A stretch of 64,000 nt of DNA. Origin: Micromonospora aurantiaca ATCC 27029. GTDB lineage: Bacteria; Actinomycetota; Actinomycetes; Mycobacteriales; Micromonosporaceae. Below the pieces are notes generated by a model. The model worked only from the letters and a program-made list of their open reading frames with translations, was not told the DNA's origin and made no database searches. The DNA lies in NCBI RefSeq assembly GCF_000145235.1, contig NC_014391.1:6157501-6221500 (forward strand). The letters run 5' to 3'. Shown here piece by piece: positions 7,652 to 16,371 of this stretch. Numbering within the stretch: the stretch's first letter is position 1; each line of letters starts with the position of its first letter. A program made the position numbers and the translations under genes.

Positions 7652-8481
7652 CCCTCGGCCACCGGCACCCGCAACCGGCGGGTCTCCTCGGCGCGGCGGG
7701 CGTACTCGGCCGGGTCGCCCGGGTAGCCCACAGCGACCAGGGCGAGGCCGTGCGCGGGCGCCACAGTCACCTCGCTGGAGCGCTCGCGGCGCGTCAGCAG
7801 GCCGGCCGGCCACTGGACCGGCCGCCGCCCGTCGCCCGCCACCAGCATCGCCCCGACCAGGCTGCGCACCATGTTCTGGCAGAACGCGTCGGCCTGCACT
7901 GTGGCGACCAGGATCCCGTCCGGGTCGCGCCGCCAGTCCAGCCGGGTCACCTCGCGCAGCGTGGTGGCGTTCTCCTTGCGCCGGCAGTACGCGGCGAAGT
8001 CGTGCTCGCCCACCAGCCCGGCGGCGGCGGCGTTCAGGGCCGCCAGGTCCAGCGGCTTCGGCCAGGCCAGGGTGTCCCCGCGGCGCAGCGGCTCGGCGCC
8101 CCACGGGGCGTCGGTGACCCGGTACTCGTAGCGCCGGAACGTGGCCGAGAACCGGGCGTCGAAGTCGGCGGGCACCTCGGTCATCGCGCGTACCCGGACG
8201 TCCGGGGGCAGGAGCCGGGCCAGCCGGCGCAGCAACCGGCCCTCGTGCTCCCGCCACACGGGAGTCGGCAGGTCGAGGTGGCAGACCTGCCCGGTGGCGT
8301 GCACCCCGGCGTCGGTACGCCCGGCCACTGTCAGGCCGGTCGCCGTGCCCGCGCCGAGCACCAGGTCCAGCGTCTGCATGAGCACGCCGGCCACTGTGCG
8401 CCGGGCCGGCTGGGGCGCCCAGCCGGAGAAGTCGGTGCCGTCGTACGAGACGTCCAGCCGCAGCCGGGTCCGCTCGTCCAC
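7648..8481 (-). CDS. truA: tRNA pseudouridine(38-40) synthase TruA
   Basis: 277 residues. It isomerises uridines 38-40 of the tRNA anticodon arm. The catalytic Asp is D57 in GRTDAGVHA (54-62). Other family blocks are the N-terminal YDGTDFSGW, a central FRRYEYRV and the C-terminal AFCQNMVRSLVGAM. The GTG start at 8481 follows an excellent AGGAGG six bases upstream. It is the last gene of the infA-rplQ operon, 70 bases after rplQ with a hairpin in the gap, a common actinobacterial arrangement. Confidence 0.95.
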   Translation of the reverse strand: MDERTRLRLDVSYDGTDFSGWAPQPARRTVAGVLMQTLDLVLGAGTATGLTVAGRTDAGVHATGQVCHLDLPTPVWREHEGRLLRRLARLLPPDVRVRAMTEVPADFDARFSATFRRYEYRVTDAPWGAEPLRRGDTLAWPKPLDLAALNAAAAGLVGEHDFAAYCRRKENATTLREVTRLDWRRDPDGILVATVQADAFCQNMVRSLVGAMLVAGDGRRPVQWPAGLLTRRERSSEVTVAPAHGLALVAVGYPGDPAEYARRAEETRRLRVPVAEG

Positions 8482-8504
8482 CTCGTACCTCCTGTCGACG
8501 GCGA

Positions 8505-8538
8505 CGGGCCCGGCACCCCCGAGGGGATGCCGGGCCCG
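8505..8538 (-). terminator. Hairpin between rplQ and truA
   Basis: An 11-bp perfect stem (8505-8515 with 8528-8538) is extended by CCCC/GGGG inside. There is no U-run, as is common in high-GC actinobacteria. It probably ends most alpha-operon transcripts, with read-through to truA. Confidence 0.6.
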
Positions 8539-8551
8539 GTCGAGCCTGATG

Positions 8552-9112
8552 TCAGGCCTTGTCGTTCTCGGTGGCCTCGTCGCTGTCCTCACGGGCGGCG
8601 GCGGTGTCACCCGACGCGGAGACCGGCGCCTCGGCGTCCTGGTCACCGGCGCTGGAGCGCGGGGTCTCCTCGGCCGGGGCCAGGGCCTCGACCTTGTCCT
8701 GCTGGGCGGCCTTGCGGGCGGCGGTCTTCTTGTTCGCCTTCGGCTCGGCGACCTGAAGCTCCTCCACCAGCTCGATGATCGCCATCGGAGCGGCGTCACC
8801 CTTGCGCGGACCGGTCTTCACGATCCGGGTGTAGCCACCGTTGCGGTTGGCGTACCGGGGCGCGATCTGGTCGAACAGGGCGTAGACCACGTCCTTGTCC
8901 TTGACGACGCCCAGCACGCGGCGGCGCGAGGCGAGGTCGCCACGCTTGGCCTTGGTGATGAGCTGCTCGGCCAGCGGACGCAGCCGCCGGGCCTTCGTCT
9001 CGGTGGTCTGGATCTTGCCGTGCTGGAACAGCGCGGTGGCCAGGTTGGCCAGCATCAGCCGCTCGTGCGCGGGGCTGCCGCCGAGGCGGGGGCCCTTGGT
9101 GGGCGTGGGCAT
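8552..9112 (-). CDS. rplQ: 50S ribosomal protein L17
   Basis: 186 residues. The first 120 match L17, which sits near the exit tunnel of the large subunit (MPTPTKGPRLGGSPAHERLM, then the GYTRIVKTGPRKGDAAPMAIIE region, here named by its position at about 93-115). Residues 122-186 form an Ala-, Glu- and Asp-rich tail absent from E. coli L17 but usual in actinobacteria. It follows rpoA by 34 bases in the alpha operon. Confidence 0.97.
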   Translation of the reverse strand: MPTPTKGPRLGGSPAHERLMLANLATALFQHGKIQTTETKARRLRPLAEQLITKAKRGDLASRRRVLGVVKDKDVVYALFDQIAPRYANRNGGYTRIVKTGPRKGDAAPMAIIELVEELQVAEPKANKKTAARKAAQQDKVEALAPAEETPRSSAGDQDAEAPVSASGDTAAAREDSDEATENDKA

Positions 9113-9146
9113 GCTTGGTGCTCCTCAGGTGTGGCGGCAGCGCGGA

Positions 9147-10169
9147 CTAGAGCTGCTCGGTCTCGCGGTAGTCGTCGGTGTCGTAGTCCGCCTCGCCGAA
9201 GGCGTCCACGACGTGCGCCGGGTCGAAGTTCGGAGCCGAGTCCTTCAGCCCCAGGCCCATCCCGGCGAGCTTCATCTTGACCTCGTCGATCGACTTCTGA
9301 CCGAAGTTGCGGATGTCGAGGAGGTCGGCCTCGGTACGCCCGATGAGCTCACCAACGGAGTTGATGCCCTCGCGCTTGAGGCAGTTGTAGGAGCGGACGG
9401 TGAGGTCCAGCTCCTCGATCGGCAGGGCCAGGTCCGCCGCCAGCTGGGCGTCCTGCGGGGACGGCCCGATGTCGATGCCCTCGGCGGTCTCGTCCAGCTC
9501 CCGGGCCAGCCCGAACAGCTCCACCAGCGTCGAACCGGCCGAGGCCAGCGCGGTACGCGGGCCCATCGACGGCTTGGTCTCGACGTCGATGATGAGCCGG
9601 TCGAAGTCGGTCCGCTGCTCGACACGGGTCGCCTCGACCCGGTACGTCACCTTGAGCACCGGCGAGTAGATCGAGTCGACCGGGATCCGGCCGATCTCGG
9701 CGCCCGCCTGCTTGTTCTGCGCCGCGGTGACGTAGCCGCGACCCCGCTCGACGGTCAGCTCCATGTCGAGCCGGCCCTTGCCGTTGAGGGTGGCGAGCTT
9801 CAGGTCCGGGTTGTGCACCGAGACACCGGCCGGGGGCTGGATGTCACCGGCGGTCACGTCGCCCGGGCCCTGCTTGCGCAGGTACATGCTGACCGGCTCG
9901 TCGTGCTCGGAGCTGACGCACAGCTCCTTGATGTTCATGACGAGCTCGACCACGTCCTCCTTGACGCCGGGGATCGTGGTGAACTCGTGCAGCACACCGT
10001 CGATCTTGATCGAGGTGACCGCCGCACCCGGGATCGAGGACAGCAGCGTACGCCGCAGCGAGTTGCCCAGCGTGTAGCCGAAGCCGGGCTCCAGCGGCTC
10101 GATGGTGAACCGGGAGCGGGTCTCGTTGATCGACTCTTCGGAGAGAGACGGTCGCTGGCTGATGAGCAT
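9147..10169 (-). CDS. rpoA: RNA polymerase alpha subunit
   Basis: 340 residues, normal length. The N-terminal dimerisation domain begins with MLISQRPSLSEE and has the assembly segment GFGYTLGNSLRRTLLSSIPG at about 45-64. The C-terminal domain (about 245-315), which contacts UP-element DNA and activators, contains the helix-hairpin-helix NCLKREGINSVGEL and NFGQKSIDEVKMKL. An acidic tail of about 25 residues follows. It is the sixth gene of the infA-rpmJ-rpsM-rpsK-rpsD-rpoA-rplQ operon. Confidence 0.98.
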   Translation of the reverse strand: MLISQRPSLSEESINETRSRFTIEPLEPGFGYTLGNSLRRTLLSSIPGAAVTSIKIDGVLHEFTTIPGVKEDVVELVMNIKELCVSSEHDEPVSMYLRKQGPGDVTAGDIQPPAGVSVHNPDLKLATLNGKGRLDMELTVERGRGYVTAAQNKQAGAEIGRIPVDSIYSPVLKVTYRVEATRVEQRTDFDRLIIDVETKPSMGPRTALASAGSTLVELFGLARELDETAEGIDIGPSPQDAQLAADLALPIEELDLTVRSYNCLKREGINSVGELIGRTEADLLDIRNFGQKSIDEVKMKLAGMGLGLKDSAPNFDPAHVVDAFGEADYDTDDYRETEQL

Positions 10170-10224
10170 CTTTTCTCTTCTCTTCCGGGGCGCCCGCTAT
10201 TTGACGCCCACGACACAACTGTTC

Positions 10225-10254
10225 CGGTGGCCCGCCCCGGAGGACGGGCCACCG
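10225..10254 (-). terminator. Intra-operon hairpin between rpsD and rpoA
   Basis: A 10-bp stem (10225-10234 with 10245-10254) with a short loop lies in the 95-base gap. Without a U-run it is more likely a partial terminator, pause or processing/stability element than a full stop. Confidence 0.45.
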
Positions 10255-10264
10255 CAACGAGCCC

Positions 10265-10891
10265 TTACTTGGAGTAGAGCTCGACGATCAGCTGCTCCTG
10301 GACCTGGGTGTCGATCACCTGGCGGGCCGGGAGCGAGTGCACGAGGATCTTCATCTGGCTCGGGATCGCCTCCAGCCACGCCGGAACGGTCCGCGAGCCG
10401 GCCTCACCCTGCGCCACGAGGAACGGGGTGAGCTCCTTGCTCTTGGCACGCACCTCGATGATGTCGTGCTCCTTGACGCGGTACGACGGGATGTCGACCT
10501 TCTTGCCGTTCACCGTGAAGTGGCCGTGCTTGACCAGCTGACGGGCCATGTCCCGGGACTTGGCGTAGCCGGCCCGGTAGACCACGTTGTCCAGCCGCGA
10601 CTCGAGGATCTGCAGCAGGACCTCGCCGGTCTTGGCCTCCTTGCTCACGGCCTCTTCGTAGTAGCCGCGGAACTGCTTCTCCAGCACGCCGTAGACACGA
10701 CGGGCCTTCTGCTTCTCACGGAGCTGGAGCAGGTACTCCGTCTCCTTCGTGCGGCCGCGGCCGTGCTGCCCGGGCGGGAACGGCCGGGACTCGAACGGGC
10801 ACTTCGGACCATCGCACTTGCTGCCCTTGAGGAACAGCTTCATCTTCTCCCGCCGGCAACGGCGGCAGTCAGCACCGGTGTAACGAGCCAT
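10265..10891 (-). CDS. rpsD: 30S ribosomal protein S4
   Basis: 208 residues. It is a primary 16S rRNA-binding protein of the small subunit. It starts MARYTGADCRRCRREKMKLF with CxxC and has the S4 RNA-binding domain with NVVYRAGYAKSRDMARQL at about 101-118 and VNGKKVDIPSYRVKEHD. Only one N-terminal CxxC pair and C39 (SKCDGPKC) are present, giving a plausible zinc site. In other bacteria S4 autoregulates the alpha operon; no such leader could be recognised here. Confidence 0.97.
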   Translation of the reverse strand: MARYTGADCRRCRREKMKLFLKGSKCDGPKCPFESRPFPPGQHGRGRTKETEYLLQLREKQKARRVYGVLEKQFRGYYEEAVSKEAKTGEVLLQILESRLDNVVYRAGYAKSRDMARQLVKHGHFTVNGKKVDIPSYRVKEHDIIEVRAKSKELTPFLVAQGEAGSRTVPAWLEAIPSQMKILVHSLPARQVIDTQVQEQLIVELYSK

Positions 10892-10905
10892 CTCTCTCTA
10901 ACCTC

Positions 10906-11313
10906 TCAGACCCGGCGACGCTTCGGCGGACGGCACCCGTTGTGCGGCTGCGGCGTGACGTCGGAGATCTGCCCGACCTCGAGACCGACTGCCTGCAGCG
11001 AACGGATGGCGGTCTCCCGGCCGGAGCCGGGGCCCTTGACGAACACGTCGACCTTGCGCATGCCGTGCTCCATCGCGCGGCGCGCGGCGGCCTCGGCGGC
11101 GAGCTGCGCGGCGAACGGAGTCGACTTGCGGGAGCCCTTGAAGCCCACCTGGCCGGAGGAGGCCCAGGAGATGACCGCACCGGTCGGGTCCGTGATGGAC
11201 ACGATGGTGTTGTTGAAGGTGCTCTTGATGTGCGCCTGCCCGTGGGCGACGTTCTTGCGTTCCTTGCGCCGGACCTTCTTGACGGCGGCTCCGGCACGAG
11301 CCTTCGGTGGCAT
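10906..11313 (-). CDS. rpsK: 30S ribosomal protein S11
   Basis: 135 residues. It is part of the platform of the small subunit and binds near the P and E site mRNA path. Family blocks are HIKSTFNNTIVSITDPTGAV at about 30-49, SSGQVGFKGSRKSTPFAAQ and the basic C-terminal NGCRPPKRRRV. It lies between rpsM and rpsD with short gaps of 18 and 14 bases. Confidence 0.97.
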   Translation of the reverse strand: MPPKARAGAAVKKVRRKERKNVAHGQAHIKSTFNNTIVSITDPTGAVISWASSGQVGFKGSRKSTPFAAQLAAEAAARRAMEHGMRKVDVFVKGPGSGRETAIRSLQAVGLEVGQISDVTPQPHNGCRPPKRRRV

Positions 11314-11331
11314 AAGTCTGTGCGCTCCTAG

Positions 11332-11712
11332 TTACTTCTTGCCGGGCTTCTTCTTGCCGGCCACGGTCCGCTTCGGGCCCTTCCGGGTCCGCGCGTTGGT
11401 CTTGGTGCGCTGGCCACGCACGGGCAGACCGCGGCGGTGCCGGATACCGGCGTAGCAGCCGATCTCGACCTTGCGGCGGATGTCAGCGGCGACCTCGCGG
11501 CGCAGGTCGCCTTCAACCTTGTAGTTGCCCTCGATGTGGTTCCGGAGCTCGACGAGCTCCTCGTCCGTGAGGTCCCGAACGCGCTTGTCCGGCGAGATGC
11601 CGGTCGCGGCGAGCGTCTCCAGGGCGCGGGTGCGACCGACCCCGAAGATGTAGGTGAGCGCGATCTCCATCCGCTTCTCGCGGGGGAGATCCACGCCGAC
11701 TAGACGTGCCAT
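11332..11712 (-). CDS. rpsM: 30S ribosomal protein S13
   Basis: 126 residues. It is a head protein that contacts tRNA and L5. It starts MARLVGVDLPREKRMEIALT and contains the helix-two-turn-helix segment and the RHRRGLPVRGQRTKTNART block, followed by a lysine-rich tail GKKKPGKK. The ATG at 11712 is the family start; upstream in-frame codons belong to the leader. Confidence 0.97.
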   Translation of the reverse strand: MARLVGVDLPREKRMEIALTYIFGVGRTRALETLAATGISPDKRVRDLTDEELVELRNHIEGNYKVEGDLRREVAADIRRKVEIGCYAGIRHRRGLPVRGQRTKTNARTRKGPKRTVAGKKKPGKK

Positions 11713-11923
11713 GTGCGGGCGTACTCCTCGTGATGTTGTGGCGGAGGTGTGGACCCGTCCCACCCCGCTACCGGCCGTCCCTGTCCTTCCGGCGTCAAGA
11801 ACGCCGGCGACCGGGATCGGTCGCTGCCCGAGCGGGCCCCGGCCTCCGACCGGGGGTCAACCACGAGGGGGTACGCGCTGCGCATCCGACCGCGGCTGGG
11901 ACGAGCTGATGATGTGTGGGGCG

Positions 11924-12037
11924 TCAGCCCTGGCGCTGCTTGTGGCGCGGGTCGGTGCAGATGACCATGACCCGGCCGTGCCGGCGGATCACCCGGCACT
12001 TGTTGCAGATCCTCTTGACGCTCGGCTTGACCTTCAC
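11924..12037 (-). CDS. rpmJ: 50S ribosomal protein L36 (zinc-binding form)
   Basis: 37 residues from a GTG at 12037 (V/MKVKPSVKRICNKCRVIRR), ending RHKQRQG. The zinc site is complete: Cys-x2-Cys, then a Cys in VMVIC and the His of RHK. An in-frame ATG at 12055 would add six residues (MGSKAT). The GTG is preferred because L36 universally begins at this Lys-Val-Lys. It lies between infA and rpsM in the usual order. The 211-base gap to rpsM holds nothing recognisable. Confidence 0.95.
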   Translation of the reverse strand: MKVKPSVKRICNKCRVIRRHGRVMVICTDPRHKQRQG

Positions 12038-12129
12038 GGTTGCCTTACTTCCCATCTGGCCCGGACCCGCGACACAGCGCGACCCGGACGTCGAAGACGG
12101 ACACGGAAACGTCCCGGCCGCCGTCAGGC

Positions 12130-12351
12130 TTACTTGTAGCGGTAGACGATGCGCCCGCGGGTCAGGTCGTACGGCGAGAGTTCGACGACGACCCGGTCCT
12201 CCGGCAGGATGCGGATGTAGTGCTGCCGCATCTTGCCGCTGATGTGAGCCAGCACCTTGTGACCGTTCGCGAGCTCCACCCGGAACATGGCGTTCGGCAG
12301 GGGCTCGATGACCCGACCCTCGATCTCGATGGCTCCGTCTTTTTTCGGCAT
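12130..12351 (-). CDS. infA: Translation initiation factor IF-1
   Basis: 73 residues with a single OB-fold. It occupies the A site of the small subunit during initiation. It starts MPKKDGAIEIEGRVIEPLPN and ends DLTRGRIVYRYK, full length for the family. It is the first gene of the alpha operon here, with its own promoter about 160 bases upstream. The infA-rpmJ-rpsM order is standard. Confidence 0.98.
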   Translation of the reverse strand: MPKKDGAIEIEGRVIEPLPNAMFRVELANGHKVLAHISGKMRQHYIRILPEDRVVVELSPYDLTRGRIVYRYK

Positions 12352-12507
12352 GTCCTCCGCTGTCCTGACGTCGGTTACTCCGGACGGCCCACAACGTCTT
12401 ACACGGGTGATCTGACCAAGATCAGGAAACCCGCGCCAGCCGCGGCTCCGACTCCCACCGAAGCGCAGGGTGGGCATGGCGGAGTGGACGCTGTGCGCCG
12501 ATCAGAA

Positions 12508-12537
12508 AGTGTACGCCGACCCGTACGTACTCGCCAA
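12508..12537 (-). promoter_or_regulatory. Candidate promoter of infA operon
   Basis: On the minus strand TTGGCG (12532-12537) and TACACT (12508-12513) are spaced by 18 bases. Transcription would begin near 12501, giving a leader of about 150 bases to infA. The rest of the 12352-12583 spacer shows no gene. Confidence 0.5.
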
Positions 12538-12583
12538 ACCGACCGGCGCGACAGTCACCCGGACGGCTCGGATATGACGCAGG

Positions 12584-13111
12584 TCACGTCTCCGGAAGCT
12601 CGCGCTTCGCCCGCCGGCGGGCTTCCCGCTCGACCTGCTTGCGCCGCCGGCGTTCGGCGTCCTTCTCCGGCACTCCGGTGGCCAGCCCCTGCGCGGTCTG
12701 GTAGAGCAACACGGCGCCCCACGGGCCGAGCACCCAGAGCGGCCAGTAGTCGTCGAACTCGAACTCGCCCTCAGCCAGCTGGGAGACGAACCAGATCGCG
12801 GTGAGGATCAGGGCCACCTTGAGCCACGGCCCCCAGAGCCCCAGCAGCCAGGCGCTGCGCGCCCCGCTCACGGCCTCCGTGCCCGGGACCGCGACCCCGC
12901 CCTCCCCGGCCGCGCGAGGCGCCGGCAGGGGGCGCCCGGCCGGGCCGGCGCCGGGCAGGTCGGTCAGCAGCTCGTCCAGCTCGCCGTAGGTCTTCGACCC
13001 GTACGCCCGGCGCAGCCGGTCGTCGTACTCGTGCAGGTCGAGCCGGCCCTCGTTCAACGCCGCCCGGAGTCGCTCCGCGGTGGCCTCACGGTCCGCGTCG
13101 GCCGCCCGCAT
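12584..13111 (-). CDS. DUF1707 (SHOCT-like) membrane protein
   Basis: 175 residues when started at the ATG at 13111, which has GAGGAG nine bases upstream. ATGs at 13129 and 13141 are alternatives. Residues 1-53 are a DUF1707 domain (MRAADADREATAERLRAALN, then LDLHEYDDRL and YGELDELLTDLPG). A Pro/Gly linker is followed by two hydrophobic segments (VALILTAIWFVSQL and WPLWVLGPWGAVLLYQ) and a basic cytoplasmic tail. The function of the family is unknown. It interrupts the common map-infA neighbourhood, and nothing in the sequence links it to translation. Confidence 0.88.
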   Translation of the reverse strand: MRAADADREATAERLRAALNEGRLDLHEYDDRLRRAYGSKTYGELDELLTDLPGAGPAGRPLPAPRAAGEGGVAVPGTEAVSGARSAWLLGLWGPWLKVALILTAIWFVSQLAEGEFEFDDYWPLWVLGPWGAVLLYQTAQGLATGVPEKDAERRRRKQVEREARRRAKRELPET

Positions 13112-13201
13112 GCGGTTGCGCTCCTCCATGGGAGCAAGCATGTCACCCGATCGCCAGCCCGGCACGGCGTGGCCGGTCATCCGGCGCGGCCGGGGCCCCG
13201 A

Positions 13202-14053
13202 TCAGGCCGGGGAGTCCACCGACGTCTGCCGCTTGGTCACCAGGTCGCCCAGGCGGGCCCGTCCGCCGTCCTCGGCGGTCAGCACCCACACGCCGTCGTC
13301 CAGCAGCGCCATCGAGTGCTCGACGTGCACCGCCATCGACCCGTCCCGGGTCACCACGGTCCAGCCGTCGGACAGCTCGACGGTACGCGGCGAGCCCATC
13401 GTGATCATCGGCTCGATCGCGAGCGCCAGGCCCGGCACCAGGCGCGGCCCCTTACCGGGACGCCCGTGGTTGAGCACGTGCGGGTCCTGGTGCATCTCGG
13501 TGCCGATGCCGTGGCCGCCGTAGCCGTCGACGATGCCGTACCGGCCGCCCTTGCGGACCGCCGTCTCGACCGCGTGGGAGATGTCGGTGAGCCGGCCCTT
13601 GCCGGAGGCCGCACCGCGCGCCGCGGCGGCGATCCCGGCCCACATGGCGTCCTCGGCCACCGCCGTCATCCGCAGCAGCGCCGGGTCGACCTCGCCGACC
13701 GGCACCGTGACCGCCGCGTCGCCGTGCCAGCCGTCCAGCACCGCGCCACAGTCGATCGAGATCAGGTCGCCCTCGCGCAGCACCTGCTCGGCCGACGGGA
13801 TGGCGTGCACCACCTGCCGGTTGACCGAGGAGCAGATCGACGCCGGGAAGCCGTGGTAGCCCTTGAACGACGGCACGGCGCCCGCCTCGCGGATGGTCGA
13901 CTCGGCGATCGCGTCCAGGTCGGCCGTCGACACGCCCGGCGCCACCGCCTCCCGCATCCGGCGCAGGGCACGGGCGACGACCAGACCGGCGGCCCGCATC
14001 AGCTCGATCTGCTCGGGGGTCTTCAGCTGGATGTCCAGCTGGGGACGGCGCAT
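13202..14053 (-). CDS. map: Methionine aminopeptidase, type I
   Basis: 283 residues. It removes the initiator Met from nascent proteins. The five metal ligands are all present: D101 and D112 (SIDCGAVLDGWHGDA), H181 (GGHGIGTEMH), E214 (AIEPMI) and E245 (HVEHSM). H83 in VVHAIP matches the conserved substrate His. There is no N-terminal SH3-binding extension. It is downstream of secY-adk in the usual secY-adk-map order, 97 bases after adk. Confidence 0.97.
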   Translation of the reverse strand: MRRPQLDIQLKTPEQIELMRAAGLVVARALRRMREAVAPGVSTADLDAIAESTIREAGAVPSFKGYHGFPASICSSVNRQVVHAIPSAEQVLREGDLISIDCGAVLDGWHGDAAVTVPVGEVDPALLRMTAVAEDAMWAGIAAAARGAASGKGRLTDISHAVETAVRKGGRYGIVDGYGGHGIGTEMHQDPHVLNHGRPGKGPRLVPGLALAIEPMITMGSPRTVELSDGWTVVTRDGSMAVHVEHSMALLDDGVWVLTAEDGGRARLGDLVTKRQTSVDSPA

Positions 14054-14150
14054 GGTGGTGGTTACCTTTCGTCACGCGTACGCGGAGCAGCGGGGCACGT
14101 CGCACGTACCCCGCTGTTCGCACTCTATCCGCCGGGTGGCGGGTGGGACC

Positions 14151-14804
14151 TCAGCCGCCGTACGAGCGCAGCGCGTCGATGGCGCGGACGGTGACGTCCT
14201 CCACCGGGCCGGTCGCGTCGATGCCGACCAGCTTGCCCTGGGCGCCGTAGTAGTCCACGAGCGGCGCGGTCTTCTCGGCGTACTCCCGCAGCCGGGCGGC
14301 GATGGTCTCCGGCTTGTCGTCGTCGCGCTGGAACAGCTCGGCGCCGCAGCGGTCGCAGACGCCCTCCCGGCTCGGCGAGTCGAACTCGACGTGCCAGATC
14401 TTGCCGCAGCCGCGGCAGGTGCGCCGGCCGGACAGCCGCCGGATCACCTCGTCGTCGTCGACGACCAGCTCCAGCACCAGGTCCAGCGCGGTGCCGAGGT
14501 CGGCGAGGAGCTTGTCCAGCGCGGCGGCCTGCGGCGTGGTCCGCGGGAAGCCGTCGAGCAGGAAGCCCTCGCTCGCGTCCGGCTCGGCGAGCCGGTCCCG
14601 CACCATGTTGATGGTGACCTCGTCCGGAACCAGCTTGCCGGCGTCCATGTACCGCTTGGCCTCGACGCCCAGCGGCGTGCCCTGGGAGACGTTCGCCCGG
14701 AAGATGTCACCGGTCGAGATCTTCGGCACCGAGAGGTGCGCGGCGACGAACTCCGCCTGTGTGCCCTTGCCCGCGCCCGGCGGGCCAACCAGAACGAGTC
14801 TCAT
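14151..14804 (-). CDS. adk: Adenylate kinase
   Basis: 217 residues. It interconverts ATP + AMP and 2 ADP. The P-loop GPPGAGKGT is at 7-15 and the AMP-binding segment is DGFPRTTPQA at about 84-93. The long LID domain carries a four-Cys zinc site, C130, C133, C150 and C153, a form known from Gram-positive bacteria and found in many actinobacteria. The ATG directly follows the TAG of secY (TAGATG), so translation is probably coupled. Confidence 0.97.
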   Translation of the reverse strand: MRLVLVGPPGAGKGTQAEFVAAHLSVPKISTGDIFRANVSQGTPLGVEAKRYMDAGKLVPDEVTINMVRDRLAEPDASEGFLLDGFPRTTPQAAALDKLLADLGTALDLVLELVVDDDEVIRRLSGRRTCRGCGKIWHVEFDSPSREGVCDRCGAELFQRDDDKPETIAARLREYAEKTAPLVDYYGAQGKLVGIDATGPVEDVTVRAIDALRSYGG

Positions 14805-16133
14805 CTACCGCAGGAACCCTTCGTAGTTCCGCTGCATGAGTTGGCTCTCGATCTGCTTCACGGTCTCCAGACCGACGCCGACCATGATGAGCACAGCGGT
14901 GCCGCCGAACGGGAAGTTCTGGAACTGCTGGTTGTCGAGCCAGATGAAGAAGAAGTTCGGCAGGATCGCGACGATGCCCAGGTAGAGCGCGCCCGGCAGG
15001 GTGATCCGGCTGAGGATGAAGTCGAGGTACTCGGCGGTCGGCTTGCCGGGGCGGATGCCCGGCACGAAGCCGCCGTACTTCTTCATGTTGTCCGCGACCT
15101 CGGTCGGGTTGAACGTGATCGACACGTAGAAGTACGTGAAGAAGATGATCAGCAGGAAGTAGATCGCGATGTGCTCCGGCGCGCTCGCCTTCACGATGTG
15201 GTTCTGGATCCACGCCTGGACCTTGCCCGGGTCGTTCTGATCGAAGAACTGGAGCGCGAGCTGCGGCAGGTAGAGCAGCGACGAGGCGAAGATGACCGGG
15301 ATGACGCCCGCCTGGTTCACCTTCAGCGGGATGTAGGTCGACGTGCCGCCGTACATCCGCCGGCCGATCATGCGCTTGGCGTACTGCACCGGGATGCGGC
15401 GCTGCGCCTGCTCGATGAACGTGACAGCGGTGATGACCACCAGCACCAGGGCGATGACGAGGAGGAACATCCCCCAGCCCTTGGTGGTCTTGATCTTCCA
15501 GCCCTCGCTGGGGAGGCGGGCCGCGATCGAGGTGAAGATCAGCACGGACATGCCGTTGCCGACGCCCCGGTCGGTGATCAGCTCACCGAGCCACATCACC
15601 ACGCCGGTGCCGGCGGTCATGGTCATGACCAGGATGCTCAGGGTCAGCCAGTTCGGGATGCCAGTGCCCTCGGGCACGATCGGGAACTGGTCGCACTGGT
15701 TGTTGAACAGCTGCCCGGAGCGGGCCAGCGCCACGAACGCCGAGGCCTGGAGGACACCCAGGCCCAGCGTCAGGTAGCGGGTGTACTGCGTGATCTTGGC
15801 CTGCCCGGCCTGGCCCTCCTTGCGGAGCTGCTCCAGGCGCGGGATCACCACCGTCAGCAGCTGAAGGATGATCGACGCGGTGATGTAGGGCATGATGCCC
15901 AGCGCGAAGACCGAGAGCTGGAGCAGCGCGCCACCGGAGAAGAGATCCAGCAGGTTCAGCACACCCGTGCTGCCACCCTGGATCGTGTCGAGGCACTTCT
16001 GCACGTTGCCGTACGAGACGCCCGGGCTGGGCAGCGTGGCGCCCAGCCGGTAGACCGCGATGATGCCTACTGTGAACAGCAGCTTCTTGCGCAGGTCAGG
16101 CGTACGGAACGCACTGAGAAAGGCGGACAGCAA
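14805..16133 (-). CDS. secY: Protein translocase subunit SecY
   Basis: 442 residues, ten predicted membrane helices. It forms the channel of the Sec translocon with SecE (encoded at 45658-46050) and SecG. It starts MLSAFLSAFRTPDLRKKLLF and shows the plug and lateral-gate region FSGGALLQLSVFALGIMPYI (about 65-84) plus the cytoplasmic loop IPVQYAKRMIGRRMYGGTST with the conserved Arg for SecA/ribosome binding. It follows rplO by 238 bases and a terminator, so secY-adk-map is likely a separate unit. Confidence 0.98.
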   Translation of the reverse strand: MLSAFLSAFRTPDLRKKLLFTVGIIAVYRLGATLPSPGVSYGNVQKCLDTIQGGSTGVLNLLDLFSGGALLQLSVFALGIMPYITASIILQLLTVVIPRLEQLRKEGQAGQAKITQYTRYLTLGLGVLQASAFVALARSGQLFNNQCDQFPIVPEGTGIPNWLTLSILVMTMTAGTGVVMWLGELITDRGVGNGMSVLIFTSIAARLPSEGWKIKTTKGWGMFLLVIALVLVVITAVTFIEQAQRRIPVQYAKRMIGRRMYGGTSTYIPLKVNQAGVIPVIFASSLLYLPQLALQFFDQNDPGKVQAWIQNHIVKASAPEHIAIYFLLIIFFTYFYVSITFNPTEVADNMKKYGGFVPGIRPGKPTAEYLDFILSRITLPGALYLGIVAILPNFFFIWLDNQQFQNFPFGGTAVLIMVGVGLETVKQIESQLMQRNYEGFLR

Positions 16134-16320
16134 CTTCTTCCTCCTGCGCGACGCGGGCCGCCGGTGACGAGTCCCTGGCGGGGCGGGGTGTGGTGCCGGA
16201 CGGAGTGTCCGGAATCCATGGCTGGGAACGGACTCTAACAGCCCGGTCCCGGTCCGGGCAGATGCGCCCGGCTACATAAACCGAATCCGATGTTACCCGG
16301 CGCACACGTGGCCGGTAGAC

Positions 16321-16362
16321 CATGGCGCCCGCCCAGTCGCGAACAACTGAGCGGGCGCCATG
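16321..16362 (-). terminator. Terminator after rplO (end of spc operon)
   Basis: A perfect 12-bp stem, CATGGCGCCCGC at 16321-16332 with its complement at 16351-16362, begins nine bases after the rplO stop. The inner CAG/CTG extends it. The remaining spacer to secY (16134-16320) has an AT-richer stretch near 16275-16295 that may hold the secY promoter, but no pair of hexamers is convincing. Confidence 0.7.
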
Positions 16363-16371
16363 AACATCGTC

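Noticed and set aside
7648..8799. TruA extended to 383 residues
   Set aside because: The extra N-terminus is out-of-frame sequence from the rplQ tail; AGGAGG before the GTG at 8481 sets the start.
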